Origin: Simmondsia chinensis
Lineage: Eukaryota; Streptophyta; Magnoliopsida; Caryophyllales; Simmondsiaceae
Direction of reading: 5' to 3'
Length of the DNA stretch: 64,000 bases
NCBI GenBank assembly: GCA_018398585.1
Contig: JAGTTD010000007.1
Location: forward strand, 39,150,911-39,214,910
The first letter of the stretch is position 1; every line of letters begins with the position of its first letter. The notes beneath the pieces are model-generated. The model ran no database searches. It saw only the letters and a program-made list of their open reading frames with translations, and was not told where the DNA came from. A program made the translations under genes and the position numbers. Positions 1 through 11,589 of this stretch are shown here, in pieces.

Positions 1-99
1 TGTAGAATCTAACCCATTTTCTCGTTGAGTGAAGGGTATGAAATCAATCAGATTGGATTTTATTTTTCCATTGAAAGTAAAGTACCATGTGCATAACGG

Positions 100-245
100 G
101 GTAAGTTGGGGCCAGTTGACCCAGCGGGTGGCACCGAGAAATTGTTTGCACTCAGTTGAAGGATTCAAAACCTAGACCGCTTGCTTCATGATGCACGTCT
201 AAGTGCCTTACCACTTTGAGCCAACCTCTCTTAGAGTTGGCACTA
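100..245 (-). mobile_element. tRNA-derived SINE-like fragment in the EH1 intron
   Basis: Read on the minus strand it has a pol III A-box-like block (CAAAGTGGTAAGG) followed by a B-box-like block (GGTTTTGAATCC) at tRNA-like spacing. No tail or target duplication was identified. It lies just upstream of the exon starting at 332. Confidence 0.4.
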
Positions 246-331
246 TCATTAACATAAATTCAATTTCACCAATAATACTGACAACCTTTTCTTTTCTTCT
301 GTTATTTTTTTTTCTTTAATGCCTTTGCTAG

Positions 332-3300
332 GTTCTATACAAAAGTCGTTGTGACAATAGGCTGAATGAGATAATCGAGAGGGCACTTGCTGACAAGCGT
401 GAGGTAGTTCTGGGTCCTGCAGTAAATCATAGATTATGAGGTATGTTTTTTGCTTGGTCTGACTCATCAGAGTATTTCAGGCAGAATCACTTGGGAAGAA
501 ATATGAAGAGAAATACAAGCAAGTTGCAGAAATAGCTTCAAAATTAACTATTGAAGAGGCCAAGTTTCGTGAATATCAGGTAATTCATTTCCGGGATCTA
601 CGCTAATGATGGCCAGAGCTAAGTCCGGCAATGAATGTTCTCACCTTCTTATCATGTGCAGTACACTGAACTGCACCAAACGGGGTCTGCACATTTTGCC
701 ATTTATTATGTTGGTCTCTGGTGTCACTTTTGCTAATGCTCCTGGCTATATATTTCTTTACCATTCAATGAGTCCTATTCTGACAAATTGGAATATGCCG
801 CTGAATGTTTCTTGTTCTCTTTTCTGGATACGGTTGTTTCCTTTGTTTGTATTGCTGATTTTTTTATGCTCCCTCTTTCCTAGAATAAATGTCACCCTTT
901 TTATTTCAACCATCCTACAATAAATGTCATTTTTTTTTTTATTTTGATTGAATTTATTTTACTGTTTGTAATAAGATAAAACTAATTGGACATATTTGCT
1001 TGTTTTTCTTATTAAAATTGTTAAACATATATTTGTTCCAAAAAAATCATCTCAATATTCACCTTGAACAATTCCAGAATGCCCATCAGTCTTTTACAGA
1101 TAGAAAGTTTTCACTTGAAATAGTTGTTTATTGAGAATAATTCTAATATTTTAGTAATATAATTTTTCCTAGAATGTCAGAGTATATTAGAAGAAAAATT
1201 GGCAAATAATGTTTAAGTGGTATGAAAGGTGACAATTATATTCAGATGGAGTACAAACTGTTGTATCTTTCTGAATGGCTGCATGATTTTCGCTGCATGA
1301 TTTTCCCTGTGGTTTCTTAATATTTACTCTTTGGAGATTCCTCTGTGCTTTTGTCTAATCAATTTACATGTAGGAGAGGAAAATGGAGTTGCAGCAAGCA
1401 ATAGTCAATATGGAACAAGGTGGAAGTGCAGATGGTATTCTACAGGTTAGCTTTGGTTCATAACATTAGCATTTGTTGTTATGTTAACAACATTGGGCAT
1501 TATACATTACCAACTCTCTGTTTAGGTGCGTGCTGATCGGATACAGTCTGACCTCGATGAACTCATGAAGGCTTTATCTGAACGTTGTAAAAAACATGGA
1601 TTTGAATTGAAGACTGCGGCCTTGATTGAACTGCCAAAAGGTACCCGGAGATCCTCTTGTTTTTCCGAATTTGAAACAGATTTCCATGATAATACCTCCT
1701 GTTGAGAGAATCTATGAGGAGAAATTGGGGATCTATTGAGTGGACTTTTATGTTTTTGGCTTTCATCTGTGAACTTATCTGTTTGTGATCTTTGCTAAGG
1801 ATGGCAACCTGGAATTCAAGAGGGAGCAGTTGTTTGGGAAGAAGAATGGGACAAGTTTGAAGATGAAGGTATGTATTGTTTCTAAAAAAATAGGATACTA
1901 CACTTTGGGGACACATTACTTCAGGATTATGTAATGTTTTTGAATATATCCATGTAATTGATTTTAAAAAAAAAAAAAAACATGATTTTTCACCAAATTA
2001 ACAATCAATCATAATTTATACATTGGTGTCACACATTTAGAAAGCATAGTACCATCAAATTTAACAACTAAATGAAGTGACATTGTTGAGTCGTAGATAA
2101 AATGTAACAAGAACTTCATTGATCCCGATATGGCCTACTTTGAGTTCTATTTACCCATATATTCAAGGGATATACAACCCACCCACTTTTACAAAAGGAA
2201 CACTCATGTTAAGTTTGTCATTAGTATCGGTATGTGTCTAAACGTTAGGGCACATAGTGGAAATTCAAAATTAAAAAAAAGTCAAGATACTTTTTTCAAG
2301 TATCAGACACATATGGAATGTGTTGGAAGCGTGTAGGTGCCGGATACATGTCGGACACCGATATTGTGGAAAAAGAAAGAGTGTTGGTGCTTTATGAATA
2401 GCAAGAACAACAACTTTGGGAGAAAATTCTCTTCCGTTGAGGGAAAATTGACTTCCACTCAATAAAATGGAAGAACATTTTCCTTCATGGAGGGGAGAAC
2501 GCTTTCACGTCTTATGTTTCAATTGAACCTAACTTGGCCAAGTGTGAACCTTATACTAATTTATAGAATGAAACCATCTTTTTAGCATGAAAAATACCAA
2601 ATTTTAAGAAAAAATATTTTTACTTGAAACTATTTTTTGTAAAGAAAATGTTTTTTGTTGAACCAATTGGAAGCTTGGGTTGATTTGATTTGCTTCGCTT
2701 CCATTCTTATGGTTCTTGTGAATCATATTTGGCTCCAGAGTCGTCATACCTTGTCATCATAATTCTTTTACAGGAGTTCTGTATGACAAAGAGTTCACTG
2801 CCGATACCCAAAATGCAAAAGCTTCCTCCGAATCTACGTTGTTCCAGAACAGTTCTTATCCTCTTGATGACGGGTTTAACCCCGATTCTCCATCTAATGC
2901 ATTTAGCAAGTCTGAGGGACAGTATGATAAAGGTGAACATGTTTCTGACCGTGAATCTGGATACACCCACAGTGAAGATGAATCAACCAGAAGCCCTTCT
3001 GAAAGTTCAGTACGTCGAGCTACACAAAGTCCATCCCAAGATTTTTCAGATGTATTTACAAAGAGCTCTAACCTGGACGCGGACTTTCATCGGTATAGAT
3101 CTATAACTGTCCTCTGTGCTGGTTGATATGACTAAACCCGCCTAGTGTTCTGAACCTATGCATACGATAATGGGCGGATCTAGCACTATCACACCAGGTG
3201 CTCCTAGTGATCTGGAAAATTCTTATGGAATAATACTGATCTTTATAACTTAACTTAGTAAAAAACAAGTTTGTATCTAGTTATTTTTGTGAGTTTTCTC

Positions 3301-4803
3301 TAAGACGGAAAATGTCTTACAATAAATTCAAAATGCTTTGTAAGTGATTTTTCCATATGAGTTTTGCAGTATTTTCTTGCACTCTCATGTTCTAATGCTC
3401 TTTGCTTCTGTTGACATTTCTTGGTATTATTGTATATTCTCATATGTTTTCAATTTTAGTTTCCATGATATAGATTTATATATAATATTAAGTACTTTTC
3501 ATTTATTATTCTTAACATGCCACCAATGAAAAAAATATCTGAATGCATATGATTAACCTTTTCTCTCCTTAAACAGAAGCTTTGAACAAGGTTGGGGCAC
3601 ATTTGACGGCAACGATGATGCTGAATCAGTTTGGGGATTCAATTCCAGTTCCAAGGTAAACCAGTTTGCGCTGAGTAGTGTTTCAAACATGACAAATTCC
3701 TAGCCTTTCCATATGGGTCTTTGTGTCATGGTTATTTAACTCCTGACTCTGATCGTAGAATCATAGTTGTCGATCAATCCTAATTCGAAGTAAAATCTTA
3801 ATTTTATAAAATCATATAATCCATTAATATTAACCAAAGCTAGGATTGCTATATTATTTTTCAATACTACAGATCTCGTATCGATTCTGCCAAAGCATAT
3901 AGTATAAAGTTAACAATCAAATATCAAGCACATATTGTAAACAAACTTACCTTCTTACCTCAAAGTGAAAAAAAGTAAAATTGAGTGTTTATCTCACAAA
4001 ATGTAAATTAAGCTTCATTTAAGTTGTAACCTTAAATTAGTTAATATAAAGCTTGATTAGTAGTGTAACATCACTAAAGATCTCAATATCATTTGTGCAT
4101 AGAATGAAACATCTATGTTACATGATAATGCATCACTATATTTGATTATATTTCTTGTGTATATCCTGTAAGTTAAGTTTTCGTACAATAATTTGTGCAC
4201 TATGTAACTAAATTTTAATACTAAAAGTATTTAGTAAGAATCTTAAGATTATCGATTCGATCCTATGATTCCATTTAATTAAAACCCCTAACGATGCTGG
4301 GTAGAATCCCGGTTTTAACAACACCACTTCATAAAAGGTATCACGGACTTGGTTTTTGTTATCTGATTTTGCAGGACTTGGGATTTGAGCAGCACAGGGA
4401 CACATTATTTGAATCGGGCAGCTTTGACTCAAGCTCAATCAGAACTGACTCCCCACGGGAAGACGCTACCTTCCATAAAAGCAGCCCTTTCAATTTTGCA
4501 GATTCAGTTCCTGGAACACCCTTCTCGAGGACTGCGAATTCCCCGAGATACAGTGAGGTGGGAGACAGCTTCTTCGATAACTATTCAAGGTTCGATTCAT
4601 TCAGTATGAATGAGAGCAGCCGGTTTTCACCCCCACGTGAGACCCCTACGAGATTCGACTCGATAAGCAGCAGTAGAGGCGGGTTTGATGCCAGCCGAAG
4701 GTTCAATTCTTTCGATGATGCTGATCCGTTCGGCTCGTCTGGCCCATTTAAGGTGTCCGGAGAAACTCCGAGGAAAAATTCAGAACATTGGAGTTCATTT
4801 TAG
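332..4803 (+). CDS. EH1: EH-domain/EPS15-like endocytic protein (AtEH1/Pan1 type), C-terminal part
   Basis: Proteins of this family are plant EPS15/Pan1 relatives; AtEH1/Pan1 is a subunit of the TPLATE complex in clathrin-mediated endocytosis at the plasma membrane. The EH domains lie upstream of the window; only the last 417 residues are here. Exons joined by GT-AG and phase: 332-403, 481-579, 1374-1445, 1526-1640, 1800-1868, 2774-3092, 3577-3655, 4375-4803 (TAG). The first five exons give a charged heptad-like coiled coil (LGKKYEEKYKQVAEIASKL onward), then an acidic tryptophan-rich stretch (VVWEEEWDKFEDE). The rest is a low-complexity tail with many Ser, Asp-Ser-Phe, Arg-Phe-Asp-Ser and DPF-like motifs (DDADPFGSSGPF), typical of adaptor-binding tails, ending in EHWSSF. 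Introns hold repeat fragments. The family call is secure; EH1 rather than EH2 rests on overall resemblance and neighbouring genes. Confidence 0.88.
2395..2672. mobile_element. GGAAAA/TTTTCC-rich MITE-like repeat, copy 1 (EH1 intron)
   Basis: AT-rich stretch with many GGAAAA and TTTTCC blocks and a conserved inner core around CTTGGCCAAGTGTGA, ending near GTTGAACCAATTGGAAGC. The same layout recurs at 6105-6575, 25300-25553, 40915-41135 and, partly, near 63.2-63.4 kb. No coding capacity. Confidence 0.5.
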
Positions 4804-6104
4804 CCCTCTGAGAATTCCACTGTATTCGATTTCCAACTCCAGAGGATGAAAAGGGTATTTTGATCTTCACTTCCGTTCAGATCCCGGTGTGAGGTAAATT
4901 GGGTTCGTGTTGGTTTCTTTACTGTATTTTGAATCCCGGCAAATTTTCTTTTTAAAAAAAAGAACTCAGGAATACATAGTTGAGATATATCGGTTGTGTT
5001 GATAGTAGTTTGCATATTGAACTATGTTGTTGGACCATATAATCAGAGTGATCACTGATTTGGGATTTGGAGCTTTTCCCTTTTAAAAGTTTGTCAGTTG
5101 GGTTGGTCACCTTTTGGAGTACTGCCATATGTTTTGGCGAAGTGTGAGTTTAGTAATAATTTCTTATCGGAGTTGTAAGAAAAAATAATTTAAATATAAG
5201 TTTAGTGGACTATTTCACCTATTTTTGGTTGGTTTTATGATGATATTTTATTTAGGCTTATTTATGAACCTTAAATATGTCAACTCGGTAGGTTAGGTCT
5301 AAGGCCTGTAAAATTTAAGAAAAATACTGCAGCCTCTTGAGTTACTTAAAGGTATTTATACTTAGGACTTGTTTAGCTAACATGTGAAAAACTGTGTTTT
5401 CTAAACATACTTTTCACGAGAAGTATTTTCGTGAAAAGTGTTATTAATAAGAGTTCTCTTGTCTAATAATTTTTCTACAGGCAAAAAACATATTCTATTT
5501 TTATTTAAAAGTACCCTTTTCTTTTTTTAGGTTAAATATCCTTAAATTTTTTTTAAAAAAAAAAAAAAGCTTTTTGCAGGAAAGATTTTCTTTTTCCAAA
5601 AAAAAAAGCAGTTTTAACAAACTCAACTCTTAATAGCATCTGCTTTAAGGGTTTTCCTGGGTTGTGATTAAGAATGCATGAAACATCCTAAGCTGTTGGA
5701 TTGTAATATATTGTACATTACTCCCCCCCCCAAAGTAAGGATTACATTACAAGAAGTAGAGGCAATAACAAGGTCAGTCCTAACATTTTAGGAGCCTCGA
5801 GCAAAATTTTTAAATAAAGCCCTTCATATACAATAAATTATAAAAATTCTAATTAAAAGACTTAGTAATATTAACAATTGATATTTTAAAAATTACAATT
5901 TGAAGAATTCGAGGGCCCCTAAAATTCAACGGCACAAAGCGGTTGTTTAAGTTGCTTGGAGTTATATCTATGGCCTTGGGCAATAAGCATGAAACTCAAG
6001 CCATATCTAATAGATGGAGTGGCTCTGCTACTAACGCCAACCCCTTAATCTTCGCCCAAAGACGGCTTATATTCTTACTTTGCACAAGTTCAACTTTATA
6101 CGAA

Positions 6105-6575
6105 TAATCATAATACAAAAAATATTTTCCAATATTGAGGGGAAATTTTCCCAAACAAGAAGGGAAAACATTTTCCTTTGCGGAAAGGAAAATATTTTCC
6201 GATATAATCTTATATCGTATGTTTCACTTCACCCTAGACTTGGCTAAGCTTGAATCTCATATAAATTTATTAGAATTAAACAATTTTCTCTGGCTAGAAA
6301 GACAAATTTTTTAAGAGCAAAATGTCTCTAATAGAAAACATTTTGTGAAGCAAAATTTTTACATAATGAAAATATAACAATAGTCCCGATGCACTAAGGG
6401 CTCCCGTTTAAGCAGGGTCTCGGGGTAGATGTACGCCGCTTTTCCCCTTCAAGATGCTACCCTGAAGGGAGGCTGTTTCCGAGGACCCCTAACCTGAGAA
6501 GCTTGGCAACATGGGAGCATGGCATCCATATCGAAAAATGTTTTCCGTTATCCAAATGGAGCCTTAATGAAGGTC
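6105..6575. mobile_element. GGAAAA-rich MITE-like repeat, copy 2, interrupted by an RTE-tail insertion
   Basis: The first part (6105-6375) matches copy 1, including the core CTTGGCTAAGCTTGAATC. The family end (AATGTTTTCCGTTATCCAAA) is found only at about 6535-6560, after an unrelated insert of about 140 bp. The insert is the RTE-tail element annotated separately. Confidence 0.5.
6395..6512 (-). mobile_element. Short RTE-LINE 3'-tail/SINE-like insertion
   Basis: Read on the minus strand it closely follows the 3' end of the LINE at 50685-54763: CAGGTTAGGGG, GGAAACAGCCTCCCTTCAGG, a GTACATCTACC-like block, then AGACCCTGCTT and GGGAGCCCTTAGTG. It is inserted in a GGAAAA-type MITE. Confidence 0.6.
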
Positions 6576-6885
6576 TTTAAAACTTCAGTAGCAGATCTAG
6601 AAATTTCATTCATATATGTGAAGAGGAAAGATAACAATTCAAGAATGCATTCGAATGGTTGTCAAGACAGAAAGCTAGGTTTTTCTAGTCCGTTTCGACA
6701 ATAAACAGCAGAGAATAATCCAAACAGATGACCAAATATCCAATGTATGGACATAAATGCTCATGCCAAGTGAATTTCTTAAGATAAGGTTTTGCATGAT
6801 ATTACAATGAATATGGAGAGCTTCTTCACAGGGTACATCTATCAGAATAATGCTTCTACGTACCTGCTGCAATCGCATGCCAAAA

Positions 6886-8703
6886 TCACAGATGCAGTAC
6901 TGCCATAGTCTTTGTCATACATGAAGATGCATCAAGTTCATGAGCCACCCGATTCTTCGAAATATGGCTCCACGTCATCCACTTATTGGAAATGTCGCAT
7001 ACAGTGAAGAAATCTAACACCTGCCCAAATATTTTGAACATTTCAACCCCGAAAATTGAACTTTTATCAGCAACAAACGAAGCATTCCAGTCCATGGGAG
7101 CATCAGGATGAGTTGACACCTCGATCCAAGTAAGACAATCAAGATCAAGCTCCCATAGCTTTCTAATCGCTTTGTTTCTCCTGCCAATTTCGCCATCTCC
7201 TTCACACCAAGAGACTGACAGCATAAACAACCGTCCATCACATGAGACAAGTTTTGGGTAATATTCGTGAACTCTAGAAGGTGATGGGGCGGTTCGGATT
7301 CCAACCCAGTAACCCTTTTCTATGTGATAACCAGCAAGCTTGTCAGAGTCGGAATAAACAAAGAACATTCCGTTGCAAACAACCCCAGAACAAGCAGTGC
7401 CAAAATCTACCGGTAATTTCTGGATTTCACTCCATTTATTTGAAAGAGAATCATATATTTCGCCAGAATCCAAGGGCTCGTCCCAAGACCCGAGGCCACC
7501 TACAGCGATCAGGACGAATCTCCGAGCATCCTTCAGATTAGAACCGTCACCTCTTTGTCTAATCACTTTGCTTTGCTTCTTGAGGGGAAGCAGTAAGCTA
7601 TCATTGTCATCAGATAACGTTCGGAACTGCCGCCTCAGTGAAAGTCTATGGGGATCTTCATAAACATCAGAGACACCGCCTAGTCGTGACCTAGGGAAAC
7701 GTCTATCTTGGCGAGCTGATTGACTGTTAATAAGTGAGCAATCAATGCTAACCTCAGAAATTCCCAGAACTGGTGATGATCTTGAATATTTCATCGATGC
7801 AGCTTTTCGCCAAGATTTAGTTAAGGGGCTAAATACCAACATGCTTTTATGTGTCTTGAAAGAACTTCTATCAACTCTTCCGAGATTAGTCGAGCTAGAA
7901 CACCCTCCAACAACAAAGATTTCATCCCGGATACTGGCAACAGAAAACAAGAATCTTCCCTTAAGAATTTCAGCATTAAGCGTGTGCCATTGATCGAGAG
8001 CTACGTCCAGTGCATGTATTTCCCCAGAGCAGTAGCTATGTTTAACAGCACCGAACAAAAACAACCATGGAGTCTGGAACAAGTTTTCGTTCCTCATCTG
8101 CATAAATCGAGGAGTTGTAGTCAAGTAATTCCACTTCTTGCACACAAGACGAGCAGTCATGAGACTCGCCATCGGTAATCTCATCAAACACATTTCCAGA
8201 ATATCATCGGGAAGCAAAGAGTGCATTGTGCTATCCCTTTGAGGCTCATTTAGTTCAAGATGCCTTTTATTAGTTCTTCTCCAAAACCTTTCCTTTCTTC
8301 CATATGAAAAGCAATCGACAGCCGTTTCTTCAGTTCCACACATGGCTTTATATCCCCTGTCTCCTTCACTGGTGCTTGATCTTCTGACACTGGTGTCCCC
8401 GTAATCTTCGCCTATGTCAGCCCCCACTTTGCAACCCCCACCTCTTCCGAGACATCTCAAAGACAAGCCATTAGCAGCCTCGTCTTCATCGCCCAGACTT
8501 CTGTGATTTTTCTTCAATTTTTGGCTCACACTTCTCACAAGCCGTTTTGACACACTCAGAGCCTCAAAATCCCAGCGAAGAGAATCGTCCAGAGTAACTC
8601 TCTCGGAGAACATTCTGCCTAGTTTTGGGAAGAAGAGACCAGGTGCGCATTTAGTAGCCTGTACTTCGTCCTCATCCTCATTCACAAGCCTGCTTCGTTT
8701 CAT
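6886..8703 (-). CDS. F-box/kelch-repeat protein (At5g42350/At5g42360-like)
   Basis: Single coding exon, 605 residues. F-box proteins are substrate receptors of SCF (SKP1-CUL1-F-box) E3 ubiquitin ligases; the kelch beta-propeller normally binds the substrate. An F-box lies at about residues 160-203 (LLPDDILEMCLMRLP...ARLVCKKWNYL). Kelch-like motifs follow from about 215 to 560 (EIFVVGGCSSSTNLGR, VLIAVGGLGSWDEPLDSGE, GMFFVYSDSDKLAGY). The first 155 residues are charged and lack a recognised domain. The ATG at 8703 is preceded by a good 3' splice site (ending TTGTATAG at 8712), so the leader is spliced. A second ATG four bases upstream, in another frame, is annotated as a uORF. The substrate is unknown; the Arabidopsis names are from memory. 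Confidence 0.88.
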   Translation of the reverse strand: MKRSRLVNEDEDEVQATKCAPGLFFPKLGRMFSERVTLDDSLRWDFEALSVSKRLVRSVSQKLKKNHRSLGDEDEAANGLSLRCLGRGGGCKVGADIGEDYGDTSVRRSSTSEGDRGYKAMCGTEETAVDCFSYGRKERFWRRTNKRHLELNEPQRDSTMHSLLPDDILEMCLMRLPMASLMTARLVCKKWNYLTTTPRFMQMRNENLFQTPWLFLFGAVKHSYCSGEIHALDVALDQWHTLNAEILKGRFLFSVASIRDEIFVVGGCSSSTNLGRVDRSSFKTHKSMLVFSPLTKSWRKAASMKYSRSSPVLGISEVSIDCSLINSQSARQDRRFPRSRLGGVSDVYEDPHRLSLRRQFRTLSDDNDSLLLPLKKQSKVIRQRGDGSNLKDARRFVLIAVGGLGSWDEPLDSGEIYDSLSNKWSEIQKLPVDFGTACSGVVCNGMFFVYSDSDKLAGYHIEKGYWVGIRTAPSPSRVHEYYPKLVSCDGRLFMLSVSWCEGDGEIGRRNKAIRKLWELDLDCLTWIEVSTHPDAPMDWNASFVADKSSIFGVEMFKIFGQVLDFFTVCDISNKWMTWSHISKNRVAHELDASSCMTKTMAVLHL

Positions 8704-8707
8704 TCAT
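8678..8707 (-). promoter_or_regulatory. Nine-codon uORF overlapping the F-box/kelch start codon
   Basis: An ATG at 8707-8705 starts four bases upstream of the main ATG, in a different frame. It runs nine codons to TGA at 8680-8678, inside the main coding region. A scanning ribosome would meet it first. It could lower translation or depend on leaky scanning; its effect is inferred. Confidence 0.6.
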
Positions 8708-8711
8708 TCAC

Positions 8712-10300
8712 CTATACAAAAAATGGGAAAATTTTTGATGGGTGGAGAGAGGGAAAAAAAGAGACGCATTAAAGTGATACAAGCTATACAGAAAATCTTG
8801 AAAATGTAAGCACAAGCAAACTCCCAACTGATTAAAGATACGAACTGCACACACAGAATGTGAACCATTTCCCTCACGGCAACATTTAAGAAACAATAAA
8901 TGCAATATTTAAACATATTTTTTAATGTATCATAGCAAAATAATGTGGACTTATCACTTGCTAGCCCACGAAATATTATAATAGTAATGATTTGCTTCCA
9001 TACAATGAAGTGTCATTCATCTTAGAAAATGGGTTATTCATCTTCAAACATAGATTATGGAGATAAATATGGACTTATAAAAATTAGATGCTTCTTAGAT
9101 GTAAAGATGATTCAAAAAATCCTTCAATATGAAGGGGGCACCAACGCAAAAAGAGGGAAAACAACAATTCTCCGAAACAGAAAAGGCCCAAATTTGAGAC
9201 TGATTGTCTCCAAGGGAAAGCTACAGCAGTGCCGAAGGACGAGGATCAGGAGAGTGGAACATTCAATCCAAAACAAATATTATTTCTGCATTTCCTTATC
9301 ATAAATGTTAGAATTACCCATAAACGCCGAAACCTTAAATTGAAATAACAAGCACAATCGAAAGGGACTGGAAGAAATATTAGAATACCAAGAATTACAT
9401 GATTTATCTTTAAGCTAGCGTCCACAGAGGGAAGTACTATAATTTCACTATTTTGAGAATAGCACAGAAGGCAAACAGTAGTTCACATAACTCACACAAC
9501 CTAATGTGTATATATAGAGCCACTCATTAAACCCTAATCGGATTAGCCCAATCCTCTACATTATAGACAAAGCCACACTCCATACGTAATCCTCCGCATC
9601 ATAGACAAAGCTCATTAAAACCAGGTTCGATATACAAGCCCAACATAAATAACAGAAACTGGAAATCTCAAATCCAACGACTCTTCCTTCAAAGTTCAAA
9701 ACCACACTGATTGATAGTCGCAAATAAACACCTTTAAGGAAAACAAAGATCACCAGCAGATAATCAACGAAGAGACCTACCATCTATCATAAGTAGCCAA
9801 TTAAAGACAAAAAGTACAAGTCGAATAATTGCCAGATCCATGTCAATAATGTCGAATCACACTCCAAATTCACTTTTACTTCTCATAAATCCAAATTAGA
9901 TTGAGTTTTACTTATCGTAAATCCAAACTAGATTCAGTGGAATCGCGCAAAATCTCCAAATCAACACCAACATTGATCAATCGAGAGAGAAAAATACAAG
10001 AGAATGCGGCAGTTACCTCAAAAAGCAGAATCCAAATCAAAATCGAAGCAAAACACAATGTAAAAACCTAATTGAATACAATCTAGCAAGAAATGGAATG
10101 ACAAAGAAGAAATTAGAAGTGAATGTATATAGAAATGGCGATCCGAGAGAGACGGGGGGGAGGAATCCGCAGAGGTGGCGGTGAGGAATGAGTAAAGGGG
10201 AGAGAGAGAGAGAGAGAGGTAAAAGCGACGGAGAGCATTCATATCATCACACAAAAGCGACCCCCCCAACAAAGGTTCTCTCAATTTCCCATACGTTGTC
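8712..10300 (-). other. 5' leader of the F-box/kelch gene: predicted intron and upstream UTR exon
   Basis: On the minus strand a consensus donor (TTTTTGAG|GTAACTG) lies at 10017/10016 and an acceptor (TTTTTTGTATAG) ends at 8712, predicting a 1,305-bp leader intron. The upstream exon (10017 to about 10300) is rich in short GA/TC repeats and contains no long coding frame consistent with the downstream ATG. The transcription start is not visible; CT-dinucleotide tracts at 10199-10220 and 10301-10321 are common near plant start sites. Confidence 0.55.
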
Positions 10301-10406
10301 ATTCTCTCTCTCTCTCTCTATCTGTCCTTTGTTTTTTTCTAAGTTTTTCCTTTATTGAGCCATCATTTGTTTATGCCCAACTACCCTGTATTTTATTTTA
10401 TATGAT

Positions 10407-10606
10407 CATTTTTTTTTTTGTTTTAACGAAAAACCTAGTTGCCCAGTAAACTCTGACCCATGTTATAACCTACATACCACATGAGTCAGTTAAATCAAAT
10501 ATTTCTCAAAAAGAAGTTTAAGGAGAGATTCGAACCTCAGACCTATTAGCTTAAAGTAACACTAACTTCTTATTTGCTTCCTACCACTAAGACAAGGCCC
10601 TGGATC
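10407..10606 (-). mobile_element. tRNA-derived SINE with poly(A) tail
   Basis: On the minus strand: an A box (CTTAGTGGTAGGAAGC), about 45 bp later a perfect-looking B box (GAGGTTCGAATCTC), a non-tRNA body, and a terminal A-rich tract (complement of the T run at 10409-10420). The 7-bp ATATGAT occurs on both sides (10400-10406 and 10607-10613), a candidate target-site duplication. Confidence 0.6.
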
Positions 10607-11589
10607 ATATGATAAATATTGTTAAATGTGTAAATTGTTAGTTAAAATTAATGTGATTTTCTGAATTTTTAAATTCATTACAGATACGGATCCAAATTAT
10701 TTGTTAAAATCACTATGAGCTCCTAAGTGGAAGTTTTGATTGTCTTTTGGTAATATTAGAAGCCGTGGGGATCAAACTATTTTTAAAAAATGGTTTGAGA
10801 GTGTATCTAATAAAATTGAGAGTTTAAAGAGTTACTTTAATTTTGACTAATAGCTCAGAAATAGCTTTGATTAAACTAAAGAGTTTGTGAGACCACCACA
10901 ATTTTAAGCAATAATTCAAAGATATTTAGATTCTTCTCACTTGTTTGTGGCACATGATGGAAATCTAAGTGAAGAAGTTGCGAGCTATTGGATTTAGAGT
11001 AACGGCTAATGCTACCACCTCCAAATATGAAGCCTTTAATTCGAAACTTATTTTTCCCCTTCTTCCAGTGTTGGTAATAGCCATTTTTAAAACAACATTG
11101 TATCTCCTTACCTTTTTAAAAAAAAAAAAAATATTTACTTCTTTTACAAAACTAAACAGCTTACCTATATAATATAAAACAACCAGCACTTCAAAAATCC
11201 AAAAATCCTCCGCAAAGAAAGAATAGATTTGCAGAAACCAAGGCCCTATTCGATATGGTTCTCTGTTGCAGCTTTTTAATTTTTAAAAACTATAAATTAG
11301 ATTTTGAAAATAGTTCCTTTTTGTTTCTAGTTCTTATTCAATTTTCAATCAAAATTCAAAAATCCTGAAAATATAAAAAAAAAAAAAAAAAAAAAAAATC
11401 ATTTTCAAGACCTAAAACTAGAAGCCTAAAATCATACCAAACAAACACTAAGCAAAAGAGCACTGCAGTTTCCTGTTGATCACTTGACATAAGTTAGTCA
11501 GGCATGTGAACTTCTTGTTTCCAACAAGAGATAAAAGTACATGTAGAGACAACAAACTGTACAGAACGTATAATTTACATAGTTCAGTT
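10607..11589. other. Intergenic AT-rich DNA between the F-box gene promoter and the IRE1 3' end
   Basis: Contains poly(A)/poly(T) runs (for example about 11376-11398) and the probable 3'UTR of IRE1 towards 11,460-11,590. No supported gene; the two overlapping opposite-strand frames near 10.97-11.19 kb are chance. Confidence 0.55.

Larger units (their letters stand above)
4804..6885. other. Intergenic interval between EH1 and the F-box/kelch gene (tail to tail)
   Basis: Holds the 3' flanks of two convergent genes. It is AT-rich with long A and T runs. A degenerate inverted-repeat fragment spans about 5770-6000 (TTTTAGGAGCCTCGAG near its left end, and the complement of TTTTAGGGGCCCTCGA near its right). 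A GGAAAA-rich MITE interrupted by an RTE-tail element follows at 6105-6575. No supported gene. Confidence 0.6.

Noticed and set aside
5770..6000. A separate hAT element in the EH1-F-box spacer
   Set aside because: Inverted blocks are visible but too diverged to place ends or a target duplication; mentioned only in the intergenic entry.
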